64,000 nt of DNA from Burkholderia glumae LMG 2196 = ATCC 33617. GTDB taxonomy: Bacteria > Pseudomonadota > Gammaproteobacteria > Burkholderiales > Burkholderiaceae. The stretch spans positions 186,001 through 250,000 of the forward strand of contig NZ_CP009435.1 of the NCBI RefSeq assembly GCF_000960995.1, given 5' to 3'. The notes below the pieces were generated by a model. The model had not been told where the DNA came from, did not search any database, and saw only the letters and a list, made by a program, of their open reading frames with translations. Each line of letters opens with the position of its first letter. Position 1 is the stretch's first letter. Made by a program: the position numbers and the translations under genes. This document shows, piece by piece, positions 1 through 7,281 of this stretch.

Positions 1-9
1 GCCTCTCGA

Positions 10-354
10 TCAGCGGACGATCACGTGGCGATCCGCGAGATCGGTACGCCCCGCCGCATCCAGGCCCGTCAGCAAGCCACCCACGACCTCGGCGAGTCGG
101 ACGATGGCCGTCGCCGGCCGCGCTTCGTCGGACGCCGCCAGCGGCGCGTAGAGCACCGCGCCCGCGACTTCCGCGCCGTCCTCGGCCTTGTTGTCGTACG
201 GGGCATATTCGCCCGTGTTCGTCACGCCGAGCACCTGACCGGCGGGCAGCGCCGGCCCGGCCTTGACGACGATCTGCTCGCGAGAGATTTGGCCGTTGCC
301 TTCGGACACCAGAAATTCGGCCGGGAGAATGCCCTGTTCCTTCACAATCGACAT
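10..354 (-). CDS. Phage head decoration protein (lambda gpD-like)
   Basis: A 114-residue protein that would trim the capsid exterior and stabilise the expanded head. It follows the maturation protease directly, as gpD follows gpC in lambda. An upstream in-frame ATG at 381 exists, but a strong Shine-Dalgarno (GAGGAGGGG) lies 6 nt before the ATG at 354, so the shorter start is chosen. The sequence is rich in Ala, Gly and Val (VKAGPALPAGQVLG, then AGAVLYAPLAA), the beta-rich character usual for this family. The major capsid protein would be expected next, beyond the left edge. The family call rests on composition, size and order. Confidence 0.8.
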   Translation of the reverse strand: MSIVKEQGILPAEFLVSEGNGQISREQIVVKAGPALPAGQVLGVTNTGEYAPYDNKAEDGAEVAGAVLYAPLAASDEARPATAIVRLAEVVGGLLTGLDAAGRTDLADRHVIVR

Positions 355-379
355 GGTTTGCCCCTCCTCATGGGACGTC

Positions 380-390
380 AAAGTTACTTT
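380..390. repeat. Dispersed palindrome AAAGTNACTTT, copy 1
   Basis: AAAGTTACTTT lies across the stop codon of the maturation protease gene and the gap before the decoration gene. It is one of five exact copies of an 11-bp odd-length palindrome seen in the prophage. Confidence 0.7.
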
Positions 391-1484
391 CCGCCGCTAC
401 GGCGGGCTGCGTAGATGGAGGCCGCACGCGGCGCGTTTGCGGCGATCACCGGCTCGCTCGGGCTGCTCGGCGTCTGCCTGGGATTGATATGCGCCTGGGA
501 TGCCGTCACGCGCTCATAGAGCCGCGCGCGAACTTGATCCGGGCTCAGACCGTCCGACACGAACCCGGCCGTCAGCTCGGTCAGGTTGGCCGCTAGACAG
601 ATGCCTGCGATGTCTTGCGCGGTGCGAATCGCCGCGTCCACCGTTGCGCGATCCCGCAGACCCGTCGCGAGCACGATGCCCTCAGCGCAGTGCTCGATCC
701 GCGCGTCGCGGCACGACGCGTACACATGCGAGGCCAGCGCCGCGACATTCGGCGCCTGCGGCGGCGCAGGCGGATCTTGCGGGGCCGGCGGATCGACAGG
801 ATCCACGGGCGGATCGACAGGCGGATTCGGCGGCGCCTCGGGCTCGCCATCGACCAGGGCGCGGACCTGCTCGGGCATCGCCGCGAACCGCGCGACGAGC
901 GGCTGGGCGCCGGCGTACGCCGCAATCCGAATCGGTTCCTCGATCGCGTCGCAGAATCCCAGCTCGACGGCTTGCGCCGCCGTCAGCCAGGTCTCGACGT
1001 CCATCAGCTCGCGCACCTTGTCCTCGGTCTGTCCGCTGCGCTCGGCGTACGCCGTCAGCATGTTCGCGCTCGTGCTGCCCAGCAGATCCGCCAACCGGCG
1101 CAATTCGCCCTCGTCGCCCGCCGCGAGCGTATGCGGGTTATGGATCATCAGCATCGCGTTGGATGGCATCACGATCTGGCTGCACCCCATCAACAGCAGC
1201 GATGCGGCCGACGCGGCGATGCCGTCGACGCGCCCCGTCGTCTTGCCGGGGTAGCGCCGCAGCAGGTTGTAGATCGTGAAGGCATCAAACACGTCGCCGC
1301 CCATCGAGTTGACCGCAACGACGATCGATGCCGCCGACGAGCCGACCTCGTCGAGCCGTGCCGCGAACTGCTCGGCGTCCGTGCCCCAGAAACCGATGTC
1401 GCCATAGATCCGGATCTCGACGTCGTTACCGCCATCCGCGTTCGCCTGCGCGCGGATGTCCCACCACTTCTTTTTGCCTTTCAT
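384..1484 (-). CDS. Phage head maturation protease, ClpP-like (serine peptidase)
   Basis: 366 residues. The first 190 form a ClpP-type fold with the serine motif GIAASAASLLL (Ser92) and the histidine motif MLMIHNPHT (His115). DVETWLTAAQAVELGFCD near 162-180 carries the likely catalytic Asp162. A Pro-rich linker (PPNPPVDPPVDPVDPP, about 218-245) leads to a 120-residue C-terminal region that probably acts as scaffold, as in lambda gpC/Nu3. The role is to cleave portal, scaffold and itself during prohead maturation. Its start overlaps the portal stop by 4 nt (ATGA), showing translational coupling. Confidence 0.9.
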   Translation of the reverse strand: MKGKKKWWDIRAQANADGGNDVEIRIYGDIGFWGTDAEQFAARLDEVGSSAASIVVAVNSMGGDVFDAFTIYNLLRRYPGKTTGRVDGIAASAASLLLMGCSQIVMPSNAMLMIHNPHTLAAGDEGELRRLADLLGSTSANMLTAYAERSGQTEDKVRELMDVETWLTAAQAVELGFCDAIEEPIRIAAYAGAQPLVARFAAMPEQVRALVDGEPEAPPNPPVDPPVDPVDPPAPQDPPAPPQAPNVAALASHVYASCRDARIEHCAEGIVLATGLRDRATVDAAIRTAQDIAGICLAANLTELTAGFVSDGLSPDQVRARLYERVTASQAHINPRQTPSSPSEPVIAANAPRAASIYAARRSGGK

Positions 1485-2971
1485 TCGTCATCCCCATTCG
1501 AATTGCTGCTCGTGTCCTCGACCGGCACCAGCGTGTCGTAGCGCAGCCCGAGCCGCTGCTCGCGTGCAAGGTCCGCCGCGTTCTCGTTGTCCACCTGCTC
1601 CGGATCGTCGCCTCGCGCGAGCACGGCGCCCGACCGGCTCGCCAAGCCTGAGCGGATCTCCATGCGCTTGGCCGTGACGTCCTGCACCGGATGGATGTAT
1701 GGCCATCCTTGCGGCACCCATCGCACCCGGAAGTAGTCCCGGCGCCTGCGGTAGTAGTCCGGCATCGACATGGCCCCCGACAGCGCGCACGCGTCGACCC
1801 ACCAGCGCCAGACCGGACGGCAGAACTGGTGAATGAAGACGTTCCACTGGATCTGCTCGACCGCCCGCCGGAATTCGTTCAGGATCACCCGCAGCACTCG
1901 ATCGCTGACGTCGCGCAGATCGCCCGTCAGCACCTCATAGGGCATGCCGACCGAGGCCGCCGCCGCCATCAATTGCTGCCGCATGAAGGGCGCGTAGTCG
2001 GTGCCAGCGCCCGGCGGCGACGCAAATCGCACGTCCTCCCCCGGCGCCAGTTCCTGCATGCCCCCAGGTTCGAGCGAAACCACCGGCGAGAAACCGTCCG
2101 CGTCGTAATCGACAGCGGCGCCAGTAATCGGATCGCCAATCAAGCCCGGCTCCGAATGCGGCTTGACGATGAAGCCGGCAAACAGGTTGCTGACCTCTTG
2201 CCGGAACAGCACCGCATCGTCGAAGTTGTCGAGCGAGCGCAACCGCAGCAGCACCGTCGACAGCTCGGGCACGCCGCGCACCTGCCCCGGCCGCAGCGCC
2301 TGGAACACATGCGCGATCTGGTCGGCGGGCACGCGCACGGTCTGCACGCTTGGGAAAGACGCGCGACCGTATTCGCCGGGATGCCGCCGATGCAGGTGAT
2401 AAGCGACGCGCCGGCCATCGTGATCGAATTCGACGCCGTTGATGATCTCCCCGCCGGCCACGATCTCGTTCTTGTCCATCGGCAGCATGTCGCCTTCCAG
2501 TACCTGGATCTGCATCGGGACAGCCAACCCGTCTCGCAGGTTTCGCATTCGCCGGAGCACCAGCACCTCGCCGTCGCTGAAGAACGAGCGCGCGGCGAGG
2601 CTCTGCACGCCCGCCAGATCGTATCGGCCATCGGCATCGATCTCCTCCCCGCTGTCCTCCCAAAGTTGCTTTTGCTCCTTTCGGATCGCATCGATCGGGT
2701 GTTGCGGATGCGCTTGAATGCCGGCACCGATCGTGTTCGACACCAGCCGGCCGATGGCCGTCTTCGCCCAAGGATCGTTACGGATCGCGTCCCGTGCGCG
2801 GGCTCGCATCAACGGCAGGTTCTGCACCGCCGCCGCGTTCGGCCCGGCGCCCGACACGCGCCACGCCTTCGCACGGGCGCCGACCGTGCTGGCCGATTCG
2901 TACGCCGCCGCCTTCACCCGAGTCGGAACGACAAACCCGCGCTGCGCGAGCGAGGGGTAAGCGCGACTCAT
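1481..2971 (-). CDS. Phage portal protein (lambda gpB family)
   Basis: 496 residues, close to the usual length for lambda-type portals. It would form the dodecameric ring at the capsid vertex through which DNA is packaged and to which the tail attaches. Typical features are the early segment ARARDAIRNDPWAKTAIGRL, which leads into the crown/wing domain, and an acidic C-terminal region. Its start overlaps the gpW-like stop by 4 nt and its stop overlaps the protease start by 4 nt, so the three genes form a tight translational unit. Confidence 0.92.
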   Translation of the reverse strand: MSRAYPSLAQRGFVVPTRVKAAAYESASTVGARAKAWRVSGAGPNAAAVQNLPLMRARARDAIRNDPWAKTAIGRLVSNTIGAGIQAHPQHPIDAIRKEQKQLWEDSGEEIDADGRYDLAGVQSLAARSFFSDGEVLVLRRMRNLRDGLAVPMQIQVLEGDMLPMDKNEIVAGGEIINGVEFDHDGRRVAYHLHRRHPGEYGRASFPSVQTVRVPADQIAHVFQALRPGQVRGVPELSTVLLRLRSLDNFDDAVLFRQEVSNLFAGFIVKPHSEPGLIGDPITGAAVDYDADGFSPVVSLEPGGMQELAPGEDVRFASPPGAGTDYAPFMRQQLMAAAASVGMPYEVLTGDLRDVSDRVLRVILNEFRRAVEQIQWNVFIHQFCRPVWRWWVDACALSGAMSMPDYYRRRRDYFRVRWVPQGWPYIHPVQDVTAKRMEIRSGLASRSGAVLARGDDPEQVDNENAADLAREQRLGLRYDTLVPVEDTSSNSNGDDE

Positions 2972-3174
2972 CGCACCCCCTTGCCGGCATGCCGCAGGCG
3001 AAACATGCGGGGCCGGCCAGCCGCCCCGTCGAGTGCGCGAACGATCTCGGTTTGCGCGTCGCGCAGCTCGCTGATCGAGCGGTAACGCACGCGCCTGTCG
3101 GCGTACTGCACCTCCAGCTCGCCCTTGGCGATTGCCGACTGGACGCGCTCCAGATCCTGCCTCGTGTATGCCAT
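2968..3174 (-). CDS. Head-tail joining protein (gpW-like)
   Basis: A 68-residue basic protein starting MAYTRQDLERVQSAIAKGE, matching the size and first-helix pattern of lambda gpW, which seals the packaged head and prepares it for tail attachment. It lies between large terminase and portal, exactly as in lambda (A-W-B). The region following the first helix (VQYADRRVRYRSISEL) is the expected beta-hairpin. It overlaps the portal start by 4 nt. Confidence 0.87.
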   Translation of the reverse strand: MAYTRQDLERVQSAIAKGELEVQYADRRVRYRSISELRDAQTEIVRALDGAAGRPRMFRLRHAGKGVR

Positions 3175-3184
3175 GCTCTACCTC

Positions 3185-5341
3185 CTAGCGCCGCCCGAGA
3201 TAGCTCGACCGGCCCATGCGACGCCCCTGAATGCGCGAAACCCCGCTCGGTGGCGGGGTTTCGGCGGGTTTGATTTGTTGCGGCACCGGCTGAGTAGGCA
3301 CCGGCTGCGTAGGCGCCGGCTCCGTCGTCTCGGACGGCACCAACTCGGCCGGCGGATCCGGCACTTCCTCGATCGGCAACGCGGACGGCAGCGCTTCCAG
3401 AATCGGCACTGCCTCGAACAACGACGACTGCGAGATGCGGACCTGCTCCACGCTCCAGTGCGCTTCCGTCATCATGTGCGTTTTCACGCTGCGAGCCGCG
3501 TGCAGGGCGTAGACCTCGCAGTCCAGCGCCTCGTTTCGGGCACCGGCTTTCTTCTGCCAGACTCGCTTCGAACCGATGCGCCCCGGAACCTTCACCTCGG
3601 CCGTGACTTGCGACAGGTAGTCGGAGCGCACCCCGACATACCAGTGCATGCGCCCCGGCCCCTCGCCGTCCAGCTTGAAACGATTCTCGAGAATCAGGTC
3701 TTTCGCCTTGCTCACGCCCACCATGAATGGGCGCAAGCCATACTTCGCCGCCTTGCTGTTGTTCCGTGTCGAGTCGACCGACTGCTTCGGTACGCTGAAA
3801 ACCTCCGCGTTCGCATCGGTGCTGCCCTTGATCGCCATGACATTTAGGCCGACTCGCCGCGCGGCTCGCACGTACTTGTAGACGGCGTCCGACGTCGAGC
3901 CGTCCGACGAGTCGATCGACATCGCGCGGATCCGGAGCACACCGCCGGTTTCGTGGCGATAGCCACTCATCAGCATCTCGGTCAACGCGCCCCATACACC
4001 ACCTTCGAGCGGATTCTCGTCTTGATGCAGCACGTTGCCATGGATCTCGTCCCACACGACCAGCCAGCTTTCCTCGCCCCGCCCCCATGCGCGCAGAACA
4101 AGCGCGATCCGATCGTGTTGCACGTCGACACCCAGCGTCAGCAGCAGGCCGCCTGCCGGCACCGTGAATGCCGCATAGGGCATCGCGCGTTCGGCCAGCT
4201 CATCCAGCTCGGGCAAGTCGCTCTTGTACTTGTAGGGCCGCCCCTGCGAGTTGTTCACGAACGACCGCATTTTCGTGTCGTCGCCCGCGAGCAGCGCCTT
4301 TTCGGCCGTGAGCCACTTCTTGACCAGTTCCGGCATACGCGAGCCGGGGAACGGCGACACAAGCTCATTCAGCCGGAAGCCCGCAACACCATGGAACGGC
4401 GCCGTTGCGAGCCAGCGCCCCTTGCGCACCGCCCGGATCCTTGCGGCATCGTCCCACAACGATCCGCAGTGCGGACAGATGTAGCGGGCCGAATCAGGCC
4501 GCGCCCGCCCGAACACTTCATGCGGCTTTTCAGCGTCATCAGTCCAGGTAACGTTCTCCCATGCCAGTTCGTGCTCTTCGCCACAATCAGGGCAAGGCAC
4601 GAGGAACACGCGCTGGTCCGACGCGTGATACGCCGCCTGGATCCGCGAGAAGCCATCGACCGTTGGCGTGCCGCCGAAGATCACCTTGCGCCGGCTGTCC
4701 GAATAGCTCTTGGTCCGCTCCTCTAGCAGAGTGATCGAGTCACCCTGCTCGCGCACGTTGGTGTTCGCGTCGTCGGGCTCCTCCACCGCCACCACGGGGG
4801 CCGGCGTCGACTTAACCGCAGTCGGTGAATTCGAGGTAACGAACTTCAAGAACCCACGAGGAAACGTCTTGTGATACCACAAGTTGTTTTTGTCTCGTCG
4901 AGCCTGAACTGGCAACTTTGATAGCAGGCGCGGCGTCACCTCCACCATGGGCTTGAATTTCTCGTTGCTGAAATCTTTCGCAGCGCCCTCCTTTGGAAAC
5001 ATCACAATCATTGGGCACGGATCAACGTCAATCCGCTTGCCGATGTAGTTGAGCAGTACGCCATCGGTCCATGCGACCTGCGCTGACTTCATGCACACGA
5101 CCTTCTGCACCTTTGGATCGTCTAGCGCAGCGTGCATGCCGATAACCCACGGCGTGACGTTGGGGTTATAGCGTCCGGGCTTCGCCGCCGCCTTCGCACT
5201 CATCCGGCGGTAATTTGTCGCCCACTCCGTCGTACCAATCTTCTCCGGCGGTCGGAGCAGCGCAGCCAGTCGGCGGATGACGTCCTTCACCGTCTGAGCC
5301 GTATCGAGATAGTTGATCAAGAAATCCATAAATGTGCTCAT
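3185..5341 (-). CDS. Terminase large subunit (GpA family)
   Basis: 718 residues; the packaging motor ATPase and cos/pac nuclease. The N-terminal part carries RRLAALLRPPEKI and the adenine/Walker-A-like segment KSAQVAWTDGVLL (about 95-107). Two CxxC pairs (CPDCGEEH and CPHCGSLW, about 250-300) suggest a zinc ribbon. GVDVQHDRIALVLRAWG (about 405) marks the start of the nuclease domain. The C-terminus ends in a Pro/Thr-rich tail (PTQPVPTQPVPQQ), making it longer than lambda gpA (641 residues). Its start lies 176 nt inside the small-subunit frame. GpA homology begins soon after the chosen start, but a start some codons later is possible. Confidence 0.95.
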   Translation of the reverse strand: MSTFMDFLINYLDTAQTVKDVIRRLAALLRPPEKIGTTEWATNYRRMSAKAAAKPGRYNPNVTPWVIGMHAALDDPKVQKVVCMKSAQVAWTDGVLLNYIGKRIDVDPCPMIVMFPKEGAAKDFSNEKFKPMVEVTPRLLSKLPVQARRDKNNLWYHKTFPRGFLKFVTSNSPTAVKSTPAPVVAVEEPDDANTNVREQGDSITLLEERTKSYSDSRRKVIFGGTPTVDGFSRIQAAYHASDQRVFLVPCPDCGEEHELAWENVTWTDDAEKPHEVFGRARPDSARYICPHCGSLWDDAARIRAVRKGRWLATAPFHGVAGFRLNELVSPFPGSRMPELVKKWLTAEKALLAGDDTKMRSFVNNSQGRPYKYKSDLPELDELAERAMPYAAFTVPAGGLLLTLGVDVQHDRIALVLRAWGRGEESWLVVWDEIHGNVLHQDENPLEGGVWGALTEMLMSGYRHETGGVLRIRAMSIDSSDGSTSDAVYKYVRAARRVGLNVMAIKGSTDANAEVFSVPKQSVDSTRNNSKAAKYGLRPFMVGVSKAKDLILENRFKLDGEGPGRMHWYVGVRSDYLSQVTAEVKVPGRIGSKRVWQKKAGARNEALDCEVYALHAARSVKTHMMTEAHWSVEQVRISQSSLFEAVPILEALPSALPIEEVPDPPAELVPSETTEPAPTQPVPTQPVPQQIKPAETPPPSGVSRIQGRRMGRSSYLGRR

Positions 5342-5735
5342 TCAGCCATTCGACATCGACGTCCACGCCGTACAACGTGCGTAGTTCTTGGACCAAGCTG
5401 TCCGGGAAGGCCAACAGCTCAATCTGAAACGCAGTCACCATCTCGCCGTAGGCACGTTCAAGTTGTTGTGCGTTGACAAGCTCGCGCTTCTTCTCCGCAA
5501 GCGCCAGCAGCTTCAGTTCGCGCTCGACGATTTCTGTCTTCGCTCTCTCTGCAACGAGATCGAGGCCACCATTACTTCCTCTGCCAGCAGCCATCTCGCG
5601 TAGATGCCGAATGTATGCGAGACGCACGTCATCAATCGTCGCGTCCCGGTAATCAAGACCGATCTTGTCGACGAAGCGCGAAACCGCTGACTGGTCGAGG
5701 TCAAGGTGTTCCGCAATCTGTAATTGAGTGGGCAT
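5166..5735 (-). CDS. Terminase small subunit (Nu1-like)
   Basis: 189 residues. The N-terminus (TQLQIAEHLDLDQSAVSRFVDKIGLD) is a helix-turn-helix like the winged helix of lambda Nu1, which recognises the packaging site. A charged helical stretch (AERAKTEIVERELKLLALAEKKRELV) follows and probably oligomerises. The frame is open upstream to 5990, but the ATG at 5735 has a good Shine-Dalgarno (AAGGGGGGTC) and starts the recognisable domain. The last 176 nt are read in a second frame as the start of the large subunit; the Gly/Pro-rich end suggests the C-terminus here is weakly constrained. Confidence 0.85.
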   Translation of the reverse strand: MPTQLQIAEHLDLDQSAVSRFVDKIGLDYRDATIDDVRLAYIRHLREMAAGRGSNGGLDLVAERAKTEIVERELKLLALAEKKRELVNAQQLERAYGEMVTAFQIELLAFPDSLVQELRTLYGVDVDVEWLNEHIYGFLDQLSRYGSDGEGRHPPTGCAAPTAGEDWYDGVGDKLPPDECEGGGEARTL

Positions 5736-5847
5736 GAATATGACCCCCCTTGAAGTTTCACCAGTAGAGAAAAAACGCGGGTGCGAGCCCCCGCATGTCC
5801 GTCCTGCTGGGGGGTCCCTGCCCACTTTCTGAGCAGGGGTGCCCTGC

Positions 5848-6042
5848 CTAAAAGGTAGGCATACCCCCTGCCGCTGCCCGCTCGGCCGCCCCGGCCCCGC
5901 CGGCACGCTCCATCGCCCACGCGATACGATCAACCACATCGCCCAGGTCGAAGGAGCGCGCGGTAACGTAGTCCAGGCGACCGTACTCATCCGATGCCGA
6001 CCAGAACTCGTTCAGGCCCGCCCCTGTTGATTCGATTCGCAT
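5848..6042 (-). CDS. Small hypothetical phage protein
   Basis: 64 residues beginning MRIESTGAGLNEFWSASDEYG. The ATG at 6042 follows GGGGCG at proper spacing. No family is recognised. It lies just downstream of a minus-strand terminator, so it is probably the first gene of the late transcript that continues into the terminase genes. The C-terminus is Ala/Gly-rich. It could be a small packaging accessory protein, but nothing in the sequence proves this. Confidence 0.5.
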   Translation of the reverse strand: MRIESTGAGLNEFWSASDEYGRLDYVTARSFDLGDVVDRIAWAMERAGGAGAAERAAAGGMPTF

Positions 6043-6056
6043 TTCGGCGCCCCAAT

Positions 6057-6080
6057 GCAAAAAGCCCCGAGGGCTTTCGC
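6057..6080 (-). terminator. Rho-independent terminator before the late genes
   Basis: Read on the minus strand, AAGCCCTCGGGGCTTTTTG forms a GC hairpin followed by a T-run. It separates the zinc-motif gene (6290-7063) from the packaging genes. That is the position where lambdoid phages place the terminator overcome by an antiterminator. Confidence 0.65.
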
Positions 6081-6289
6081 GCTCAGGGCTTTGATATTCA
6101 TTTCGTGAGGGCGAACGCCCTCCCAACAGTTCCCGACAGACAGTTATCGTTGTTGGTCGCGGCGCTCCCGCGATTCAGTACGCCTGTCGGGCGAAGGTTG
6201 CGACACGAGTATGCGGTCGCTCATGTGTCCAGTGACTCGGTAAAGGACATACAGAGTGTAAGCGATCCGCTCTTGAAATGGAATACGTT

Positions 6290-7063
6290 TCATCCTCGCA
6301 ATTGCCGACGCATTGTGTCGGATACCGAACCATCGACGCTATCGAGGAGCGCGAGCATGTCGTGGAAGCGCCACGACCAGTTGCGGCGATAGTCGATGAG
6401 CGAGATACCGAGTGCATGGGCTCGGCCAGCGTCGTCGATCTGCCGCTTCCCCGATCCTGAACATTCAGGGCAAATGTGCCGGCCCTTCGCATCCGCGACA
6501 GGCGATGCCGCGATCCGGCCCATCCCGCCACAGTCGTCGCATGGTTCGTATTCCCGAAAGACAACCGGCCCGCTACGCCCTTCAAAGAACGGAATGCGCT
6601 CCTCAGACACGCACACCTTTCCGCTTCCTCCACATGAATCGCATGCATGCGTTGCTGTCGTAACGGCACGCGCACGACGCACCACGCCGCGCCCCTCGCA
6701 CTCGACACACTGATCGTTCACCCACTCGTCCAGCAAACGCAGCGCGAACCGTTCGACGATGTCGACGTTTGCGCGCTCGACAGCATGCCCCGAACGCTGA
6801 TCGCGACGCTCATCGCGTGTATAGCCCGTGAATCGCGCCCGCTTGAACCTGCCGGACGTCCGGATCATCTGCGCCAACAGCAACGTTGCTCGTCGAATCA
6901 TCGCAGGCGTCGCTTGCGGGCCGGCCTTGATTCGAGTCAGCAAACGACCGAGATCGTTCGCAAAGGCGAGTGCCCCCAAAGTAACTTTCGGATCGGCAAT
7001 GGGATCGGTGAACTGACCACGCACGCTCATTGCCACACCTGCCCGCTCCTTCAAATCGATCAT
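6290..7063 (-). CDS. DnaJ-type zinc-motif protein, possible late regulator
   Basis: 257 residues from an ATG with AGGAGAG six nt upstream. Four CxxCxGxG-type motifs are visible at about 119-124 (CVECEGRG), 141-148 (CDSCGGSG), 175-182 (CDDCGGMG) and 198-205 (CPECSGSG). This is the pattern of the DnaJ central domain, which binds two zinc ions. There is no J domain. The N-terminal 110 residues are helical and the last 40 (ALGISLIDYRRNWSWRFHDM) are basic and aromatic. The gene sits between replication and packaging genes, immediately before a terminator, where lambdoid phages keep Q. A Q-like antiterminator role is inferred from position; another nucleic-acid-binding role is possible. Confidence 0.7.
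   Translation of the reverse strand: MIDLKERAGVAMSVRGQFTDPIADPKVTLGALAFANDLGRLLTRIKAGPQATPAMIRRATLLLAQMIRTSGRFKRARFTGYTRDERRDQRSGHAVERANVDIVERFALRLLDEWVNDQCVECEGRGVVRRARAVTTATHACDSCGGSGKVCVSEERIPFFEGRSGPVVFREYEPCDDCGGMGRIAASPVADAKGRHICPECSGSGKRQIDDAGRAHALGISLIDYRRNWSWRFHDMLALLDSVDGSVSDTMRRQLRG
6978..6988. repeat. Dispersed palindrome AAAGTNACTTT, copy 2
   Basis: AAAGTAACTTT lies inside the zinc-motif gene near its 5' end. An exact match within coding sequence argues against a purely intergenic element. Confidence 0.7.
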
Positions 7064-7281
7064 TTCACTCTCTCCTATTCGTCCCAACGTCCCAATGTCC
7101 CAAAGAAAAAGGCTTGCAGGGGCGCGCGCCCGCGCGACATGCGCTGCCTACGTCGCGCACGTCGCAGGCACATACGCGCGCCCGAGGCGGGCTCTTGGGA
7201 CGTTGGGACATTGGGACGTCCCAAGCGCGCCAAGACCGGCGACAAAGCGCGCCGGAGATGCCGGCACAGCGCGCCATTCGC

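Noticed and set aside
6175..6708. Minus-strand 177-codon frame overlapping the zinc-motif gene
   Set aside because: Shares the DNA of a clearly motif-bearing gene in another frame and shows no domain of its own.
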